From the NCBI RefSeq assembly GCF_014700075.1, contig NZ_JACXBU010000006.1, forward strand, positions 186,001-250,000: a stretch of 64,000 nt of DNA. Direction: 5' to 3'. A model generated the notes under the pieces. That model made no database searches, was not told where the DNA came from, and saw only the letters and a program-made list of their open reading frames with translations. A program made the translations under genes and the position numbers. Below are positions 17,474 to 24,718 of the stretch, piece after piece (the stretch's first letter is position 1; each line of letters begins with the position of its first letter). The stretch is from Pseudomonas sp. JM0905a. GTDB taxonomy: Bacteria > Pseudomonadota > Gammaproteobacteria > Pseudomonadales > Pseudomonadaceae.

Positions 17474-19558
17474 ATGAGCAACAAGACAAACTGGATCAAC
17501 CTGGGCTCTGCCCTGACCCTGGCGATGGTGTTCTCCCTGACCGGTTGCAGCAGTGGCGGCGGTGGCTCGAAGAGCTTCGTCGACAGCGCGAGCAGCGATA
17601 CTCCGACCGATGCCACTGCCGGTACGGATGGCGGAGATGCGGGGGCTGGCGGCACCGACGGTGGTACCGGGGGTGGTACCGGGGGTGGTGTCGTGGATGG
17701 AGGCACTGGTGGCGGTACCGGTAGTACGGGGGGCGTCGGTGGCGGAACCGGCGGTGGCACCGGAGGCAGTACCGGCGGCGGTGTCGTCGATGGCGGTACT
17801 GGTGGAAGCACTGGCGGCGGTACGGGTGGTGGTGTCGTCGATGGTGGTACCGGTGGAAGCACTGGCGGCGGTACGGGTGGTGGTGTCGTCGATGGTGGTA
17901 CCGGTGGAAGCACTGGCGGCGGCACGGGCGGCGGTATCGTCGATGGTGGTACCGGTGGAAGCACGGGCGGCGGTACGGGTGGTGGTGTCGTGGATGGTGG
18001 TACCGGTGGAGGCACGGGCGGCGGTACGGGCGGTGGCGTAGTGGATGGCGGCACTGGCGGAGGTACGGGCGGCGTTGGTGGCGGAACCGGCGGTGGTACA
18101 GGTGGTGGCGTGGTGGACGGCGGCACTGGTGGAGGCTCGGGTGGTGGCACCGGCGGTGGAGCTACCGCCCCCAGCCTGGTGACCGCCGAAGTGCTGCAGG
18201 ACGCTGGTGGCATCGTCTCCGGTGCCGGTAATGCGGTCGATCAACTGGGCCAGACCGTGGGCAATCTCCCACTCGCCGGCAACCAGGACCTCACCGGCGG
18301 TGCGGGCGACCTGGTGTCTTCGGTCGGCCAGGCCACCGACAGCCTGGGAGATGGCATCAAGGATGGCGTCGGCCAATTGGGCACGGATGGCAACGCTCTG
18401 GGCACCACCGTGGGCAGCCTGGGCGAGGTAGTGAGTGACGTGGGCGGCGGCGTTTCGGCGCTGGGCGATGGCGTGAAGGCCGTCTCCGACTCATCTGCCA
18501 TACAGCACCTGCCCGTGCTTGGCGGTACCGTTGGCGATGTTGTGGACAAGGCCGGCACCCTGGTGGACGGCGTCGGCGAGCAGGTCTCCATGCTCGGCAA
18601 TACGCTGGACACCGCCGCTACCAGTGGCCCGCTGGGCGATGTCACTGGCGCCGTCGGTGACAAGCTGGTTCCGGTGGTCAGCCTGGCCGAAAGCGTGACC
18701 GGCAAGCTGGGCAGCGCCACCGGTCTGGACCAGCCTGTGGGCAGCCTGCTGGACAAGACCGGGGATACCCTCGGCGCAGTTGGCGACAAGGTGGCCGAGG
18801 GTGTCGATAACCCCGTTGGCCAGGCCGTTGGCGACACCCTGGCGAAGACTGGCGACGCGCTCTCCACCGGTGGTGGTTTGCTCGATCAGCCGGAAGGTGG
18901 CAGCAGCCCGCAGGCAAGCCTGGACACCGTGGTCGGCGAGGTGGCCGCTACCACCGGGCAGATCGGCCAGCAAACCGGCATCGCCGCACCTGTGGACAAC
19001 CTGCTGGAAACCGCCGGTGGCGTCGTGGCCGGGGCCGGCAGCGGACTGGACGCCGGCAGCGGCAATGGCCTGGTCAGCGCCGCGGGTGGCGCCGTGGTGG
19101 AAACCGGGCAGACGGTGGCATCCCTCGGCACCCTGGTGGGCGGCGACGGCGTGACCAACAACCCGGCGGGGGCGCCCGTCGCAGCGCTTACCGGCGATGT
19201 GGGCGGTGCCCTGACCCCGGTGGTGGAGACGGTCGGTGCCACGACCCAGTCCGTGGGCGATGCCACCGGCCTGGGCGACCCGGCCGGTAACCTGGTGCAG
19301 CAGGTCGGCGGTGCGGTGACCAACCTTGGCCAACAGGTGGACGTTGCCAGCAGCAACCCGGTGGTGAGCCAGGTTGGACAGACCGTCGGCGGCACCGGCC
19401 AGATGGTCGAGAAGGTCGGCACCCTGCTCGAAGGCGGCAGCGGAGCGCCAGCAACTGGCGATGCCGTGGGTGGCCTGGGTGTCTCACTACAAGGCACCGT
19501 ATCCGGGAGCCTGACCGGCACCCTCGGTAGCGGCCTGCTGGGTGGCCAGAGCAACTGA
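17474..19558 (+). CDS. Glycine-rich repeat lipoprotein, likely partner of the downstream TpsB
   Basis: A 694-residue protein with a lipoprotein signal (LTLAMVFSLTGC, then SSGGGGS). Residues about 60-235 are a low-complexity tract of Gly, Thr, Ser and eight VVDGG/IVDGG steps with a 17-residue period. It is not a strict Gly-X-Y collagen pattern, although I recall similar proteins being named collagen-like. The remaining 450 residues are irregular repeats of small hydrophobic residues spaced by Gly and Asp (LLDKTGDTLGAVGDKV type) with no Cys beyond the lipobox. No TPS secretion domain or haemagglutinin repeats are present. It is 81 bp before a TpsB gene with a hairpin between them. Function unknown; a surface-exposed matrix or fibre lipoprotein is my guess. 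Confidence 0.7.
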   Translation: MSNKTNWINLGSALTLAMVFSLTGCSSGGGGSKSFVDSASSDTPTDATAGTDGGDAGAGGTDGGTGGGTGGGVVDGGTGGGTGSTGGVGGGTGGGTGGSTGGGVVDGGTGGSTGGGTGGGVVDGGTGGSTGGGTGGGVVDGGTGGSTGGGTGGGIVDGGTGGSTGGGTGGGVVDGGTGGGTGGGTGGGVVDGGTGGGTGGVGGGTGGGTGGGVVDGGTGGGSGGGTGGGATAPSLVTAEVLQDAGGIVSGAGNAVDQLGQTVGNLPLAGNQDLTGGAGDLVSSVGQATDSLGDGIKDGVGQLGTDGNALGTTVGSLGEVVSDVGGGVSALGDGVKAVSDSSAIQHLPVLGGTVGDVVDKAGTLVDGVGEQVSMLGNTLDTAATSGPLGDVTGAVGDKLVPVVSLAESVTGKLGSATGLDQPVGSLLDKTGDTLGAVGDKVAEGVDNPVGQAVGDTLAKTGDALSTGGGLLDQPEGGSSPQASLDTVVGEVAATTGQIGQQTGIAAPVDNLLETAGGVVAGAGSGLDAGSGNGLVSAAGGAVVETGQTVASLGTLVGGDGVTNNPAGAPVAALTGDVGGALTPVVETVGATTQSVGDATGLGDPAGNLVQQVGGAVTNLGQQVDVASSNPVVSQVGQTVGGTGQMVEKVGTLLEGGSGAPATGDAVGGLGVSLQGTVSGSLTGTLGSGLLGGQSN
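17655..18165 (+). repeat. 51-bp period Gly-Thr-Ser coding repeats
   Basis: In-frame tandem repeats of GGTGG-type codons, with VVDGG recurring eight times. Several central copies around 17780-18000 are nearly identical in DNA, so slippage and length variation are expected. The reverse strand shows long Pro-rich open frames as an artefact of this repeat. Confidence 0.88.
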
Positions 19559-19566
19559 CCCCCCCT

Positions 19567-19600
19567 CACCGGGCTCCCTTCCGGAGCCCGGTGCTTTCCT
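19567..19600 (+). terminator. Hairpin between lipoprotein and TpsB genes (partial terminator)
   Basis: CACCGGGCTCC and GGAGCCCGGTG pair perfectly over 11 bp with a 5-nt loop, followed by CTTTCCT rather than a long T-run. Its place suggests an attenuator or mRNA-stabilising end, giving more lipoprotein than transporter transcript. Confidence 0.65.
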
Positions 19601-19639
19601 CCAATTCCAAATCCCGCCTACGCGATCAGGGAGTAACCC

Positions 19640-21310
19640 ATGCGCGCTTCAGCAGTACTGCTCGCGCTTGGCTGCGTGGTGCTCAACCAGGCCCAGGCGC
19701 AACAGAATCCGGTGTACCTGAACAGCAACGAAATCGAACGCCAACTGCCCACGCCCAACTTGCCGGCTGACGCCTATCGGCCTCGCTCCCCGGCCCTCAA
19801 ACTGCCCGAAGCGGCCAAGCCTCAGCCCCTGAAGCTGAACACCCGCGTCAGGGTACGCGAGGTGAAGATCGAGGGTGGCAGCATCTACCCCTTCGCCGAA
19901 CTCAAGGCGGTCTACCAGCCCTTCGTCGGCCGCGACGTCAGCCTCGCGGAGCTGATCGAGGCTACCCGCAGCGTGACGCGGCGCTACCAGGACGACGGCT
20001 ACCTTCTGTCCTACGCCTTCCTGCCGGTGCAGGGTTTCGAGCAGGGGCGGGTGCGGGTGGTGCTGGTGGAGGGCTATGTGAGGGACTACCAGATTCAGGG
20101 CGACGTCGGTGCCGTGCGCGCTCACGTCGACAAGCTGGCTGCGCGCCTGCAGGCCGAGCGCCCGCTGACCCGCAGGACCTTCGAGCGCTACACCAGCCTG
20201 ATGGGGCGCATTCCCGGCGTTACCCTGAGCGCTCGGGTTCCGCCGCCGGCCACCACCGACGGTGCCAGCCACCTGCAGATCCAGGCGTCGCGCAAACCCT
20301 GGACCAGCAGCCTCAACTTCAGCGAAGACAACCGGGGCAGCGCCCAGGCCGTACTGGGACTCTCCAGCAATGCCCAGACATCACTGGCCGAACAGGTGAG
20401 CTTCAGCGTGCTGGCGCCGCCCGGCGAGGACGACGAGCGCTACTACCGGCTCGACTACAGTCAGTACCTGGGCAGCGACGGCACACGACTGAACCTCTAC
20501 GGCTCGCACTATCGAAGCCAGCCGGAGGACAACCTGCGCCTGGCCAACGGCCTGGAGCTGGAGCGGCACCTGAGCAACGACCGCCTCTCCATCGGCGTCA
20601 GCCATCCGTTCATCGCTGCGCAGAAAGAGTGGCTGAGCCTGGGCGCGCGGCTCTACGGGGTGAACGATCGGGTGCGCTACGACGTGGTCGGCTTCCCCCT
20701 CAGCATCGATGCCGATACCGACCTGCGCGCCCTGGCCCTGGAAGGCGACTGGAACCGTTCCGACGCGACCCGCCTGCGCATTCTCAGCGCAGGCCTGTAT
20801 CGGGGTCTGGATGCACTCGGCGCGCGTACCGACAACGGCCTGTTCGACCTTGAGTTCACCCGCCTGCGCTTGTCCGGTGTGCAGAGCGATCGCTTCGGCG
20901 AGCGCTGGCAAGGCGTGCTGTCCGCAGCGCTCTACTGGAGTGAGGACAACCTGCCGGACGCCGAGCAGGTGGTATTCGGTGGGCAGAACTTCGGTCGCGG
21001 TTATCCCAGTGACCAGGCATCCGGTGACAAGGGCTGGGGGGCGGCCTATGAGCTGAACTACAGCCATCGCCGCGAGGGCCAGTGGCTACGCCTGCTGCAG
21101 CCCTACGTGGTGGTGGATGCCGCACAGGCCTGGTTCAACCAACAGCCCATCGCCCGCTCACGGCTGTCGTCCCTGGCCAGCGGCCTGCGCCTGGGGGATG
21201 CGCGTTACTACAACGTTGCCCTGGAAGTGGCCAAGCCGATGTCCGACGAAGCCCTCGACAGCCACAACCGCAGCCCGCGCGTGACCTTGAGTTTCAGTTA
21301 TCAGCTGTAG
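19640..21310 (+). CDS. TpsB-family outer-membrane transporter (ShlB/FhaC/HecB-like)
   Basis: A 556-residue protein with a cleavable signal (LLALGCVVLNQAQA). About 60 residues of Pro-rich linker are followed by a POTRA domain (VRVREVKIEGGSIYPFAEL), a second POTRA-like segment, and a C-terminal barrel with alternating strands ending in VTLSFSYQL (terminal Leu rather than Phe). The loop-6 signature of the Omp85/TpsB superfamily is present as GRGYPSDQ. Family members export a partner with an N-terminal TPS domain. The only neighbour is the glycine-rich lipoprotein, which lacks that domain, so the substrate relationship is unusual. Part of a two-gene operon with that gene; the ATG follows GGGAG. 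Confidence 0.88.
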   Translation: MRASAVLLALGCVVLNQAQAQQNPVYLNSNEIERQLPTPNLPADAYRPRSPALKLPEAAKPQPLKLNTRVRVREVKIEGGSIYPFAELKAVYQPFVGRDVSLAELIEATRSVTRRYQDDGYLLSYAFLPVQGFEQGRVRVVLVEGYVRDYQIQGDVGAVRAHVDKLAARLQAERPLTRRTFERYTSLMGRIPGVTLSARVPPPATTDGASHLQIQASRKPWTSSLNFSEDNRGSAQAVLGLSSNAQTSLAEQVSFSVLAPPGEDDERYYRLDYSQYLGSDGTRLNLYGSHYRSQPEDNLRLANGLELERHLSNDRLSIGVSHPFIAAQKEWLSLGARLYGVNDRVRYDVVGFPLSIDADTDLRALALEGDWNRSDATRLRILSAGLYRGLDALGARTDNGLFDLEFTRLRLSGVQSDRFGERWQGVLSAALYWSEDNLPDAEQVVFGGQNFGRGYPSDQASGDKGWGAAYELNYSHRREGQWLRLLQPYVVVDAAQAWFNQQPIARSRLSSLASGLRLGDARYYNVALEVAKPMSDEALDSHNRSPRVTLSFSYQL

Positions 21311-21318
21311 GCGGAGCA

Positions 21319-21400
21319 GGGTGCGCCATGCGCACCGGTTCTGTTCCGGGTTGGCGGTGAGAGGGCCGGGAACACCGCTGGTGCGCGCGGCGCACCCTAC
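21319..21400. repeat. GGTGCGCC-type intergenic inverted repeat
   Basis: GGGTGCGCCATGCGCACC and GGTGCGCGCGGCGCACC flank an inner inverted pair GTTCCGGG/CCGGGAAC. The outer block ends in the GTAGGGTG-type tail (reverse strand) common to dispersed Pseudomonas intergenic repeats. It may also act as a downstream stem-loop for the TpsB transcript. Confidence 0.55.
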
Positions 21401-21424
21401 TATCCGGCAGATCACGAAACGAAC

Positions 21425-21455
21425 AATAAAAAAGGCCGCCATCCTGGGCAGCCTT
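21425..21455 (-). terminator. Rho-independent terminator of the flp-receiver transcript
   Basis: Read on the minus strand, AAGGCTGCC and GGCGGCCTT form a 9-bp stem (one G-T pair) around six bases, followed directly by a T-run. It lies 20 bp past the receiver stop codon. Confidence 0.85.
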
Positions 21456-21475
21456 CCTCTTTCGATTCCGTCGGT

Positions 21476-21889
21476 TCAGTTGCTGACCAGCTTCAGATGC
21501 GGCTGGGGGAACTGGGCCTTGATCACGTCCACCAGGCGTTCCAGGTAGATGGGTTTGCGGAAGAAGTCGATGACATTCAGGCGCAGCACATCGATCACAT
21601 CGTCCATGTCGGCATGGCCGGAAGTCACGATTACCGGCAGGTGCTGCTTGGTTGTGTGGGCACGCAGTCGCTGGATCAGGCGTATCCCGCTTTCTTCGGG
21701 CATGCGCAGATCGGTGACGACCAGAGCGATATTGGGGTGGAGCAGCAACAGCTCGGTGGCACTCCTGACAGACGTCGCGGTATGGCAATAGAAGCCTTCG
21801 CCTTCGAGCATCTCCGCCAGTTCCAGCAGGATGTCTTCTTCATCGTCAACCAGGAGCAATTGCTGTCGCAGCAGGGGAGTAGAGGACAT
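21476..21889 (-). CDS. Stand-alone response-regulator receiver protein
   Basis: A 137-residue protein consisting of a single CheY-like receiver: acidic pair at D15/D16 (LLLVDDEED), phospho-acceptor D60 (VVTDLRMPE), the Thr/Ser switch (VIVTSGHA) and the Lys in FFRKPI. There is no output domain. Its receiver resembles that of PprB in the same locus (DVIDVLRLNVIDFFRKPI versus DVIEAMRAGVADYYQKPI). It follows flp on the same strand after 72 bp and shares flp's terminator, so the two are likely co-transcribed. It may take phosphate from PprA or act as a phosphate sink, but this is inferred. GGAGG precedes the ATG. Confidence 0.9.
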   Translation of the reverse strand: MSSTPLLRQQLLLVDDEEDILLELAEMLEGEGFYCHTATSVRSATELLLLHPNIALVVTDLRMPEESGIRLIQRLRAHTTKQHLPVIVTSGHADMDDVIDVLRLNVIDFFRKPIYLERLVDVIKAQFPQPHLKLVSN

Positions 21890-21961
21890 TGGAAAGGCCT
21901 CCTGCCGAGTTAATGCATGGTCCGTTTTTTATTGATCGGACAGATAACTTTCGGATGCTGC

Positions 21962-22150
21962 TTATGGAGTAGCTACGAAGCTGTCCCTGATGGCCTCGAA
22001 CGTGTCAGATACGCCATTCTTGATACCAGGGCTGAATGTAATGATCGCGACTGCAACCATTGCTGCGACGATTGCGTATTCGATACCGGATGCGCCCTCT
22101 TCTTCCTTCGAAAACTTCTTGAACTTCTTGATCAGAGACATCAGGGACAT
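21962..22150 (-). CDS. flp: Flp type IVb pilin precursor
   Basis: A 62-residue prepilin. The basic leader (KKFKKFSKEEEG) ends at Gly19, where the prepilin peptidase cuts. The mature protein starts ASGIEYAIVAAMVAVAIITF, matching the Flp pattern of Glu-Tyr at +5/+6 followed by a hydrophobic core. It assembles into the Tad/Flp pilus used in surface attachment. I chose the ATG at 22150 because AAGGAG lies 9 bases upstream; a longer frame exists but would spoil the leader. It is divergent from rcpC, as I recall for P. aeruginosa, across a regulatory region of about 390 bp. Confidence 0.96.
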   Translation of the reverse strand: MSLMSLIKKFKKFSKEEEGASGIEYAIVAAMVAVAIITFSPGIKNGVSDTFEAIRDSFVATP

Positions 22151-22541
22151 TGTTGAAAGCTCCTTGCCGTGTAGGTTTTCTGCCAGAGGCAAGCTGAGCG
22201 TTGTCGAGAGTTTTGGCGGATGCAAATGTAAGAAAGCATTAATACCAAGGTTATAGCTTTCGCCCCTGTGGCTCTTCATCCAGAAGTGGGTAATGCATAC
22301 CAAAAGTTTGGCCTTTCTGCATATGTAAGTAGCAATTTTATATATGGGGGTGGAGGTTTTGTGTGCATGGGAATACTTATCAGACCCGCAGGATTATTTT
22401 TCCTTGCAGGGTTAAAACTTCTGCTAAACAGATTTGCAGGGCGGGTGACAGATTGTGGAATAGGCGGTTGCTAGCCGGCCGCCAGGTGAAGATGCCCCCA
22501 CACGCAGGGGCTTGTAGTTCTCACGGCAGAGGGAGTGCCAG
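22151..22541. promoter_or_regulatory. AT-rich divergent flp/rcpC control region
   Basis: A 391-bp non-coding stretch, clearly less GC-rich than the rest of the window, especially 22265-22445 (TTTTATATATGGGGG, GGATTATTTTTCC). It must contain promoters for flp and for the rcpC-tadG operon. It holds TTAATACCAAG at 22239-22249 and a partial ATACCAA copy at 22297-22303, followed by an interrupted CCAAA/TTTGG palindrome. In P. aeruginosa the flp promoter is activated by PprB; a binding site here is expected but its exact sequence is not known to me. Confidence 0.5.
22239..22249 (+). promoter_or_regulatory. TTAATACCAAG motif in flp/rcpC intergenic region
   Basis: Exact copy of the motif at 17366, oriented toward rcpC and 89 bp upstream of the flp ATG. 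Candidate binding site for a regulator common to both loci. Confidence 0.4.
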
Positions 22542-23468
22542 ATGAGTAGCCGAATGACCATTGCCTTGGCCGCAGTGCTGCTGTTGGGTGCGTTGCTGGC
22601 TGGATACTGGGGAATTGTGCTCAGCAGCGTGCCGCAGGCCGTTCAGACGGCCGAGCCGGTCGCATCCACCGAACCCCCCAGCCTTACCTCCGTTCCTGCC
22701 GACAAGCTGCGCACTCCCGTGGTGGTCGCGGCCCGGGAGCTCAGCCCATTCGTGGCCGTCACCGCCGAAGACCTGCGCGTCGAAGAGCTGCGCATCGCCC
22801 CGCCGGGCAGTTTCAGCAAGGTCGACGACGTGATCGGCCGCCGGCCCTGGACGCCAGTACCCGCCGGCAGCTGGCTTGGGCCGGCCAGTTTCGAGGCCGG
22901 TGGCCCGTTGGCGCACATGATCCGGGCGGACGAACGTGCCGTGGCCGTGCCAGTCGATGAAGTGGTGGGCGGCGGCGGCCATCTGCGGCCGGGCGACTAT
23001 GTCGACGTGCTGCTGTTCCTGCGCGGCGATGGCGGCCAGCCGAGCGCCCAAGTGGCGGTGCCGGCCCTGCGCCTGCTGAGTTTTGGCGAGAACCTGGGGC
23101 CCGACTCCGACGGTCGGGCCAGTAAGCCGGCCAAGGACGGCGAACAGGTAGAAACCCGTAAAGCCAGCACCGCCGTGCTGGCCGTGCCGGAGGACCAACT
23201 GACTCGCCTGATGCTGGCCAGCCAGGCCGGTTCCCTGCGTCTGGCGGTACGTAGCGCCGACGAACGCCTGCTGGAGCGCTACCAGACCGGTGAGCTGAGC
23301 GCCGTGCCGGTGAATGCCGCCAGCCGCAACCTGATTCCCCTGGAGTCGCTGAGTGCGGCTCCGCCTCCCCGCCGCGTCGTGGCGCCCGCTCCGGTAGTGG
23401 TTTCCGCCGGCAAGGGACCGGGAGTCGCCGTTTACCGTGGCACGGAGCTGACCCGCCAGATCCCCTGA
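22542..23468 (+). CDS. rcpC: Flp pilus assembly protein RcpC/CpaB
   Basis: A 308-residue inner-membrane-anchored periplasmic protein: membrane helix at about 5-28 (TIALAAVLLLGALLAGYWGIVL), then an SAF domain (VVVAARELSPFVAVTAEDLRVEEL) and a CpaB-type domain (HMIRADERAVAVPVDEVVGGGGHLRPGDYVDVLLFLR). RcpC works with the secretin RcpA at the outer membrane in pilus extrusion. GAGGGAG lies six bases before the ATG. It is the first gene of the rcpC-rcpA-tadZ-tadA-tadB-tadC-tadD-tadG operon, whose later genes overlap by 1-4 bp. Confidence 0.93.
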   Translation: MSSRMTIALAAVLLLGALLAGYWGIVLSSVPQAVQTAEPVASTEPPSLTSVPADKLRTPVVVAARELSPFVAVTAEDLRVEELRIAPPGSFSKVDDVIGRRPWTPVPAGSWLGPASFEAGGPLAHMIRADERAVAVPVDEVVGGGGHLRPGDYVDVLLFLRGDGGQPSAQVAVPALRLLSFGENLGPDSDGRASKPAKDGEQVETRKASTAVLAVPEDQLTRLMLASQAGSLRLAVRSADERLLERYQTGELSAVPVNAASRNLIPLESLSAAPPPRRVVAPAPVVVSAGKGPGVAVYRGTELTRQIP

Positions 23469-23487
23469 CCCCGCAAGGAACGCCTCG

Positions 23488-24711
23488 ATGAAGCGCCGGA
23501 TCGCATGCATGATCTTCCCTCTGCTGGGCTGCGCGCCCCTGGTCGCGACGGCGGCTCCGGGCTGCGACGCGTTGGGCCAGGCGCCCGGTGTGGTGGAGGT
23601 GGGGCAGGGCCGCCAGGAACTCATGAGCTACCCGCTGGCCATCACCCGCCTTGCCGTGGGCGATCCGGAAGTGGCCGATGTGCAGCTCGCCGACAAGCAA
23701 TCCTTCCTCATTACCGGCAAGCACGCCGGCGCCACCAGCCTCATGGTCTGGACCAGTTGCAGCCGCGAGCCGCGCCGCAGCCTGGTCTACGTCGAGGGCA
23801 CGGCCAGTGCGTCCCTGGCGCAATCCCTGGAGGAACCCCGCGAGGCCGACCCGGTGCCCAGCCAGGTACAGACCGACATCCGCTTCGTCGAGGTCAGCCG
23901 CGGCAAGCTTAAGCAGGCCAGCACCTCCCTGGTGCGCCAGGGCTCCAACCTCTTCGTGCTCGGCGCGCCGGGCAGCCTCAACAACATCTCGGTGACCCCG
24001 GGCGGCGTGCTCGATGGCACCTTCGGCAGCCCGACCGGCGGCTTCAACATCATCTGGGGCGGGGGCAGCAGCAAGGTGCTGGGCTTCATCAACGCCCTTG
24101 AGAACAGTGGCTTTGCCTACACCCTGGCCAAGCCCAGCCTCGTGGCCCTGAGCGGGCAGAGCGCGAGCTTCCTGGCCGGCGGTGAGTTTCCCGTGCCGGT
24201 GCCCAACGGCGATGGCGACGACATCACCATCGAGTACAAGGAATTCGGCGTGCGCCTCACCCTCACGCCCACAGTCGTTGGCCGCCAGCGCATTTCCCTG
24301 AAAGTGGCGCCCGAAGTCAGCGAACTGGACTTCAGTTCAGGCATCAGCATCTCTGGCACCCAGGTGCCGGCGCTCAAGGTGCGGCGCACCGACACCAGCG
24401 TTTCCCTGGCCGATGGAGAGAGCTTCGTCATCAGCGGCCTGATCAGCAGCCAGAACGTCGCCAACATCGACAAGTTCCCCGGTCTTGGTGACCTGCCGGT
24501 GATCGGCGCGCTGTTCCGCTCCTCGCAGATCGACCGCGAAGACCGCGAGTTGCTGATGATCGTCACCCCGCACCTGGTTCAACCGCTCGCGGTGGACGCG
24601 CAACTGCCCGAGCTGCCTGGCGAACAGCTGCGTCGCTACGACCCAGGCTTCTTCGACTTCTACCTGAACGAGCGTGGCGACTTCGACCGCCGCGCCGGGC
24701 TGTCCGAGTGA
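23488..24711 (+). CDS. rcpA: Tad pilus outer-membrane secretin RcpA/CpaC
   Basis: A 407-residue secretin, with a signal peptide (MIFPLLGCAPLVATAA), an N-terminal pilus-secretin domain (MSYPLAITRLAVGDPEVADVQL), and the C-terminal secretin core with VALSGQSASFLAGGEFPVPV, LTLTPTVVGRQRISLKVAPEVSELD and the signature LPVIGALFRSSQIDREDRELLMIVTPHLV. It forms the multimeric channel through which the Flp pilus exits. It begins 19 bp after rcpC with AAGGA upstream. It is somewhat shorter than many CpaC proteins, but all secretin landmarks are present. Confidence 0.95.
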   Translation: MKRRIACMIFPLLGCAPLVATAAPGCDALGQAPGVVEVGQGRQELMSYPLAITRLAVGDPEVADVQLADKQSFLITGKHAGATSLMVWTSCSREPRRSLVYVEGTASASLAQSLEEPREADPVPSQVQTDIRFVEVSRGKLKQASTSLVRQGSNLFVLGAPGSLNNISVTPGGVLDGTFGSPTGGFNIIWGGGSSKVLGFINALENSGFAYTLAKPSLVALSGQSASFLAGGEFPVPVPNGDGDDITIEYKEFGVRLTLTPTVVGRQRISLKVAPEVSELDFSSGISISGTQVPALKVRRTDTSVSLADGESFVISGLISSQNVANIDKFPGLGDLPVIGALFRSSQIDREDRELLMIVTPHLVQPLAVDAQLPELPGEQLRRYDPGFFDFYLNERGDFDRRAGLSE

Positions 24712-24718
24712 GGCCGTC

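Noticed and set aside
17655-18165. True collagen-like Gly-X-Y triple-helix domain
   Set aside because: Glycine does not hold a strict every-third-residue register; the tract is GGTGGSTGG with VVDGG breaks.
17311-18213. 300-codon Pro/Val-rich minus-strand protein
   Set aside because: It is the reverse reading of the GGTGG coding repeat; the plus-strand protein has a signal peptide and start site.
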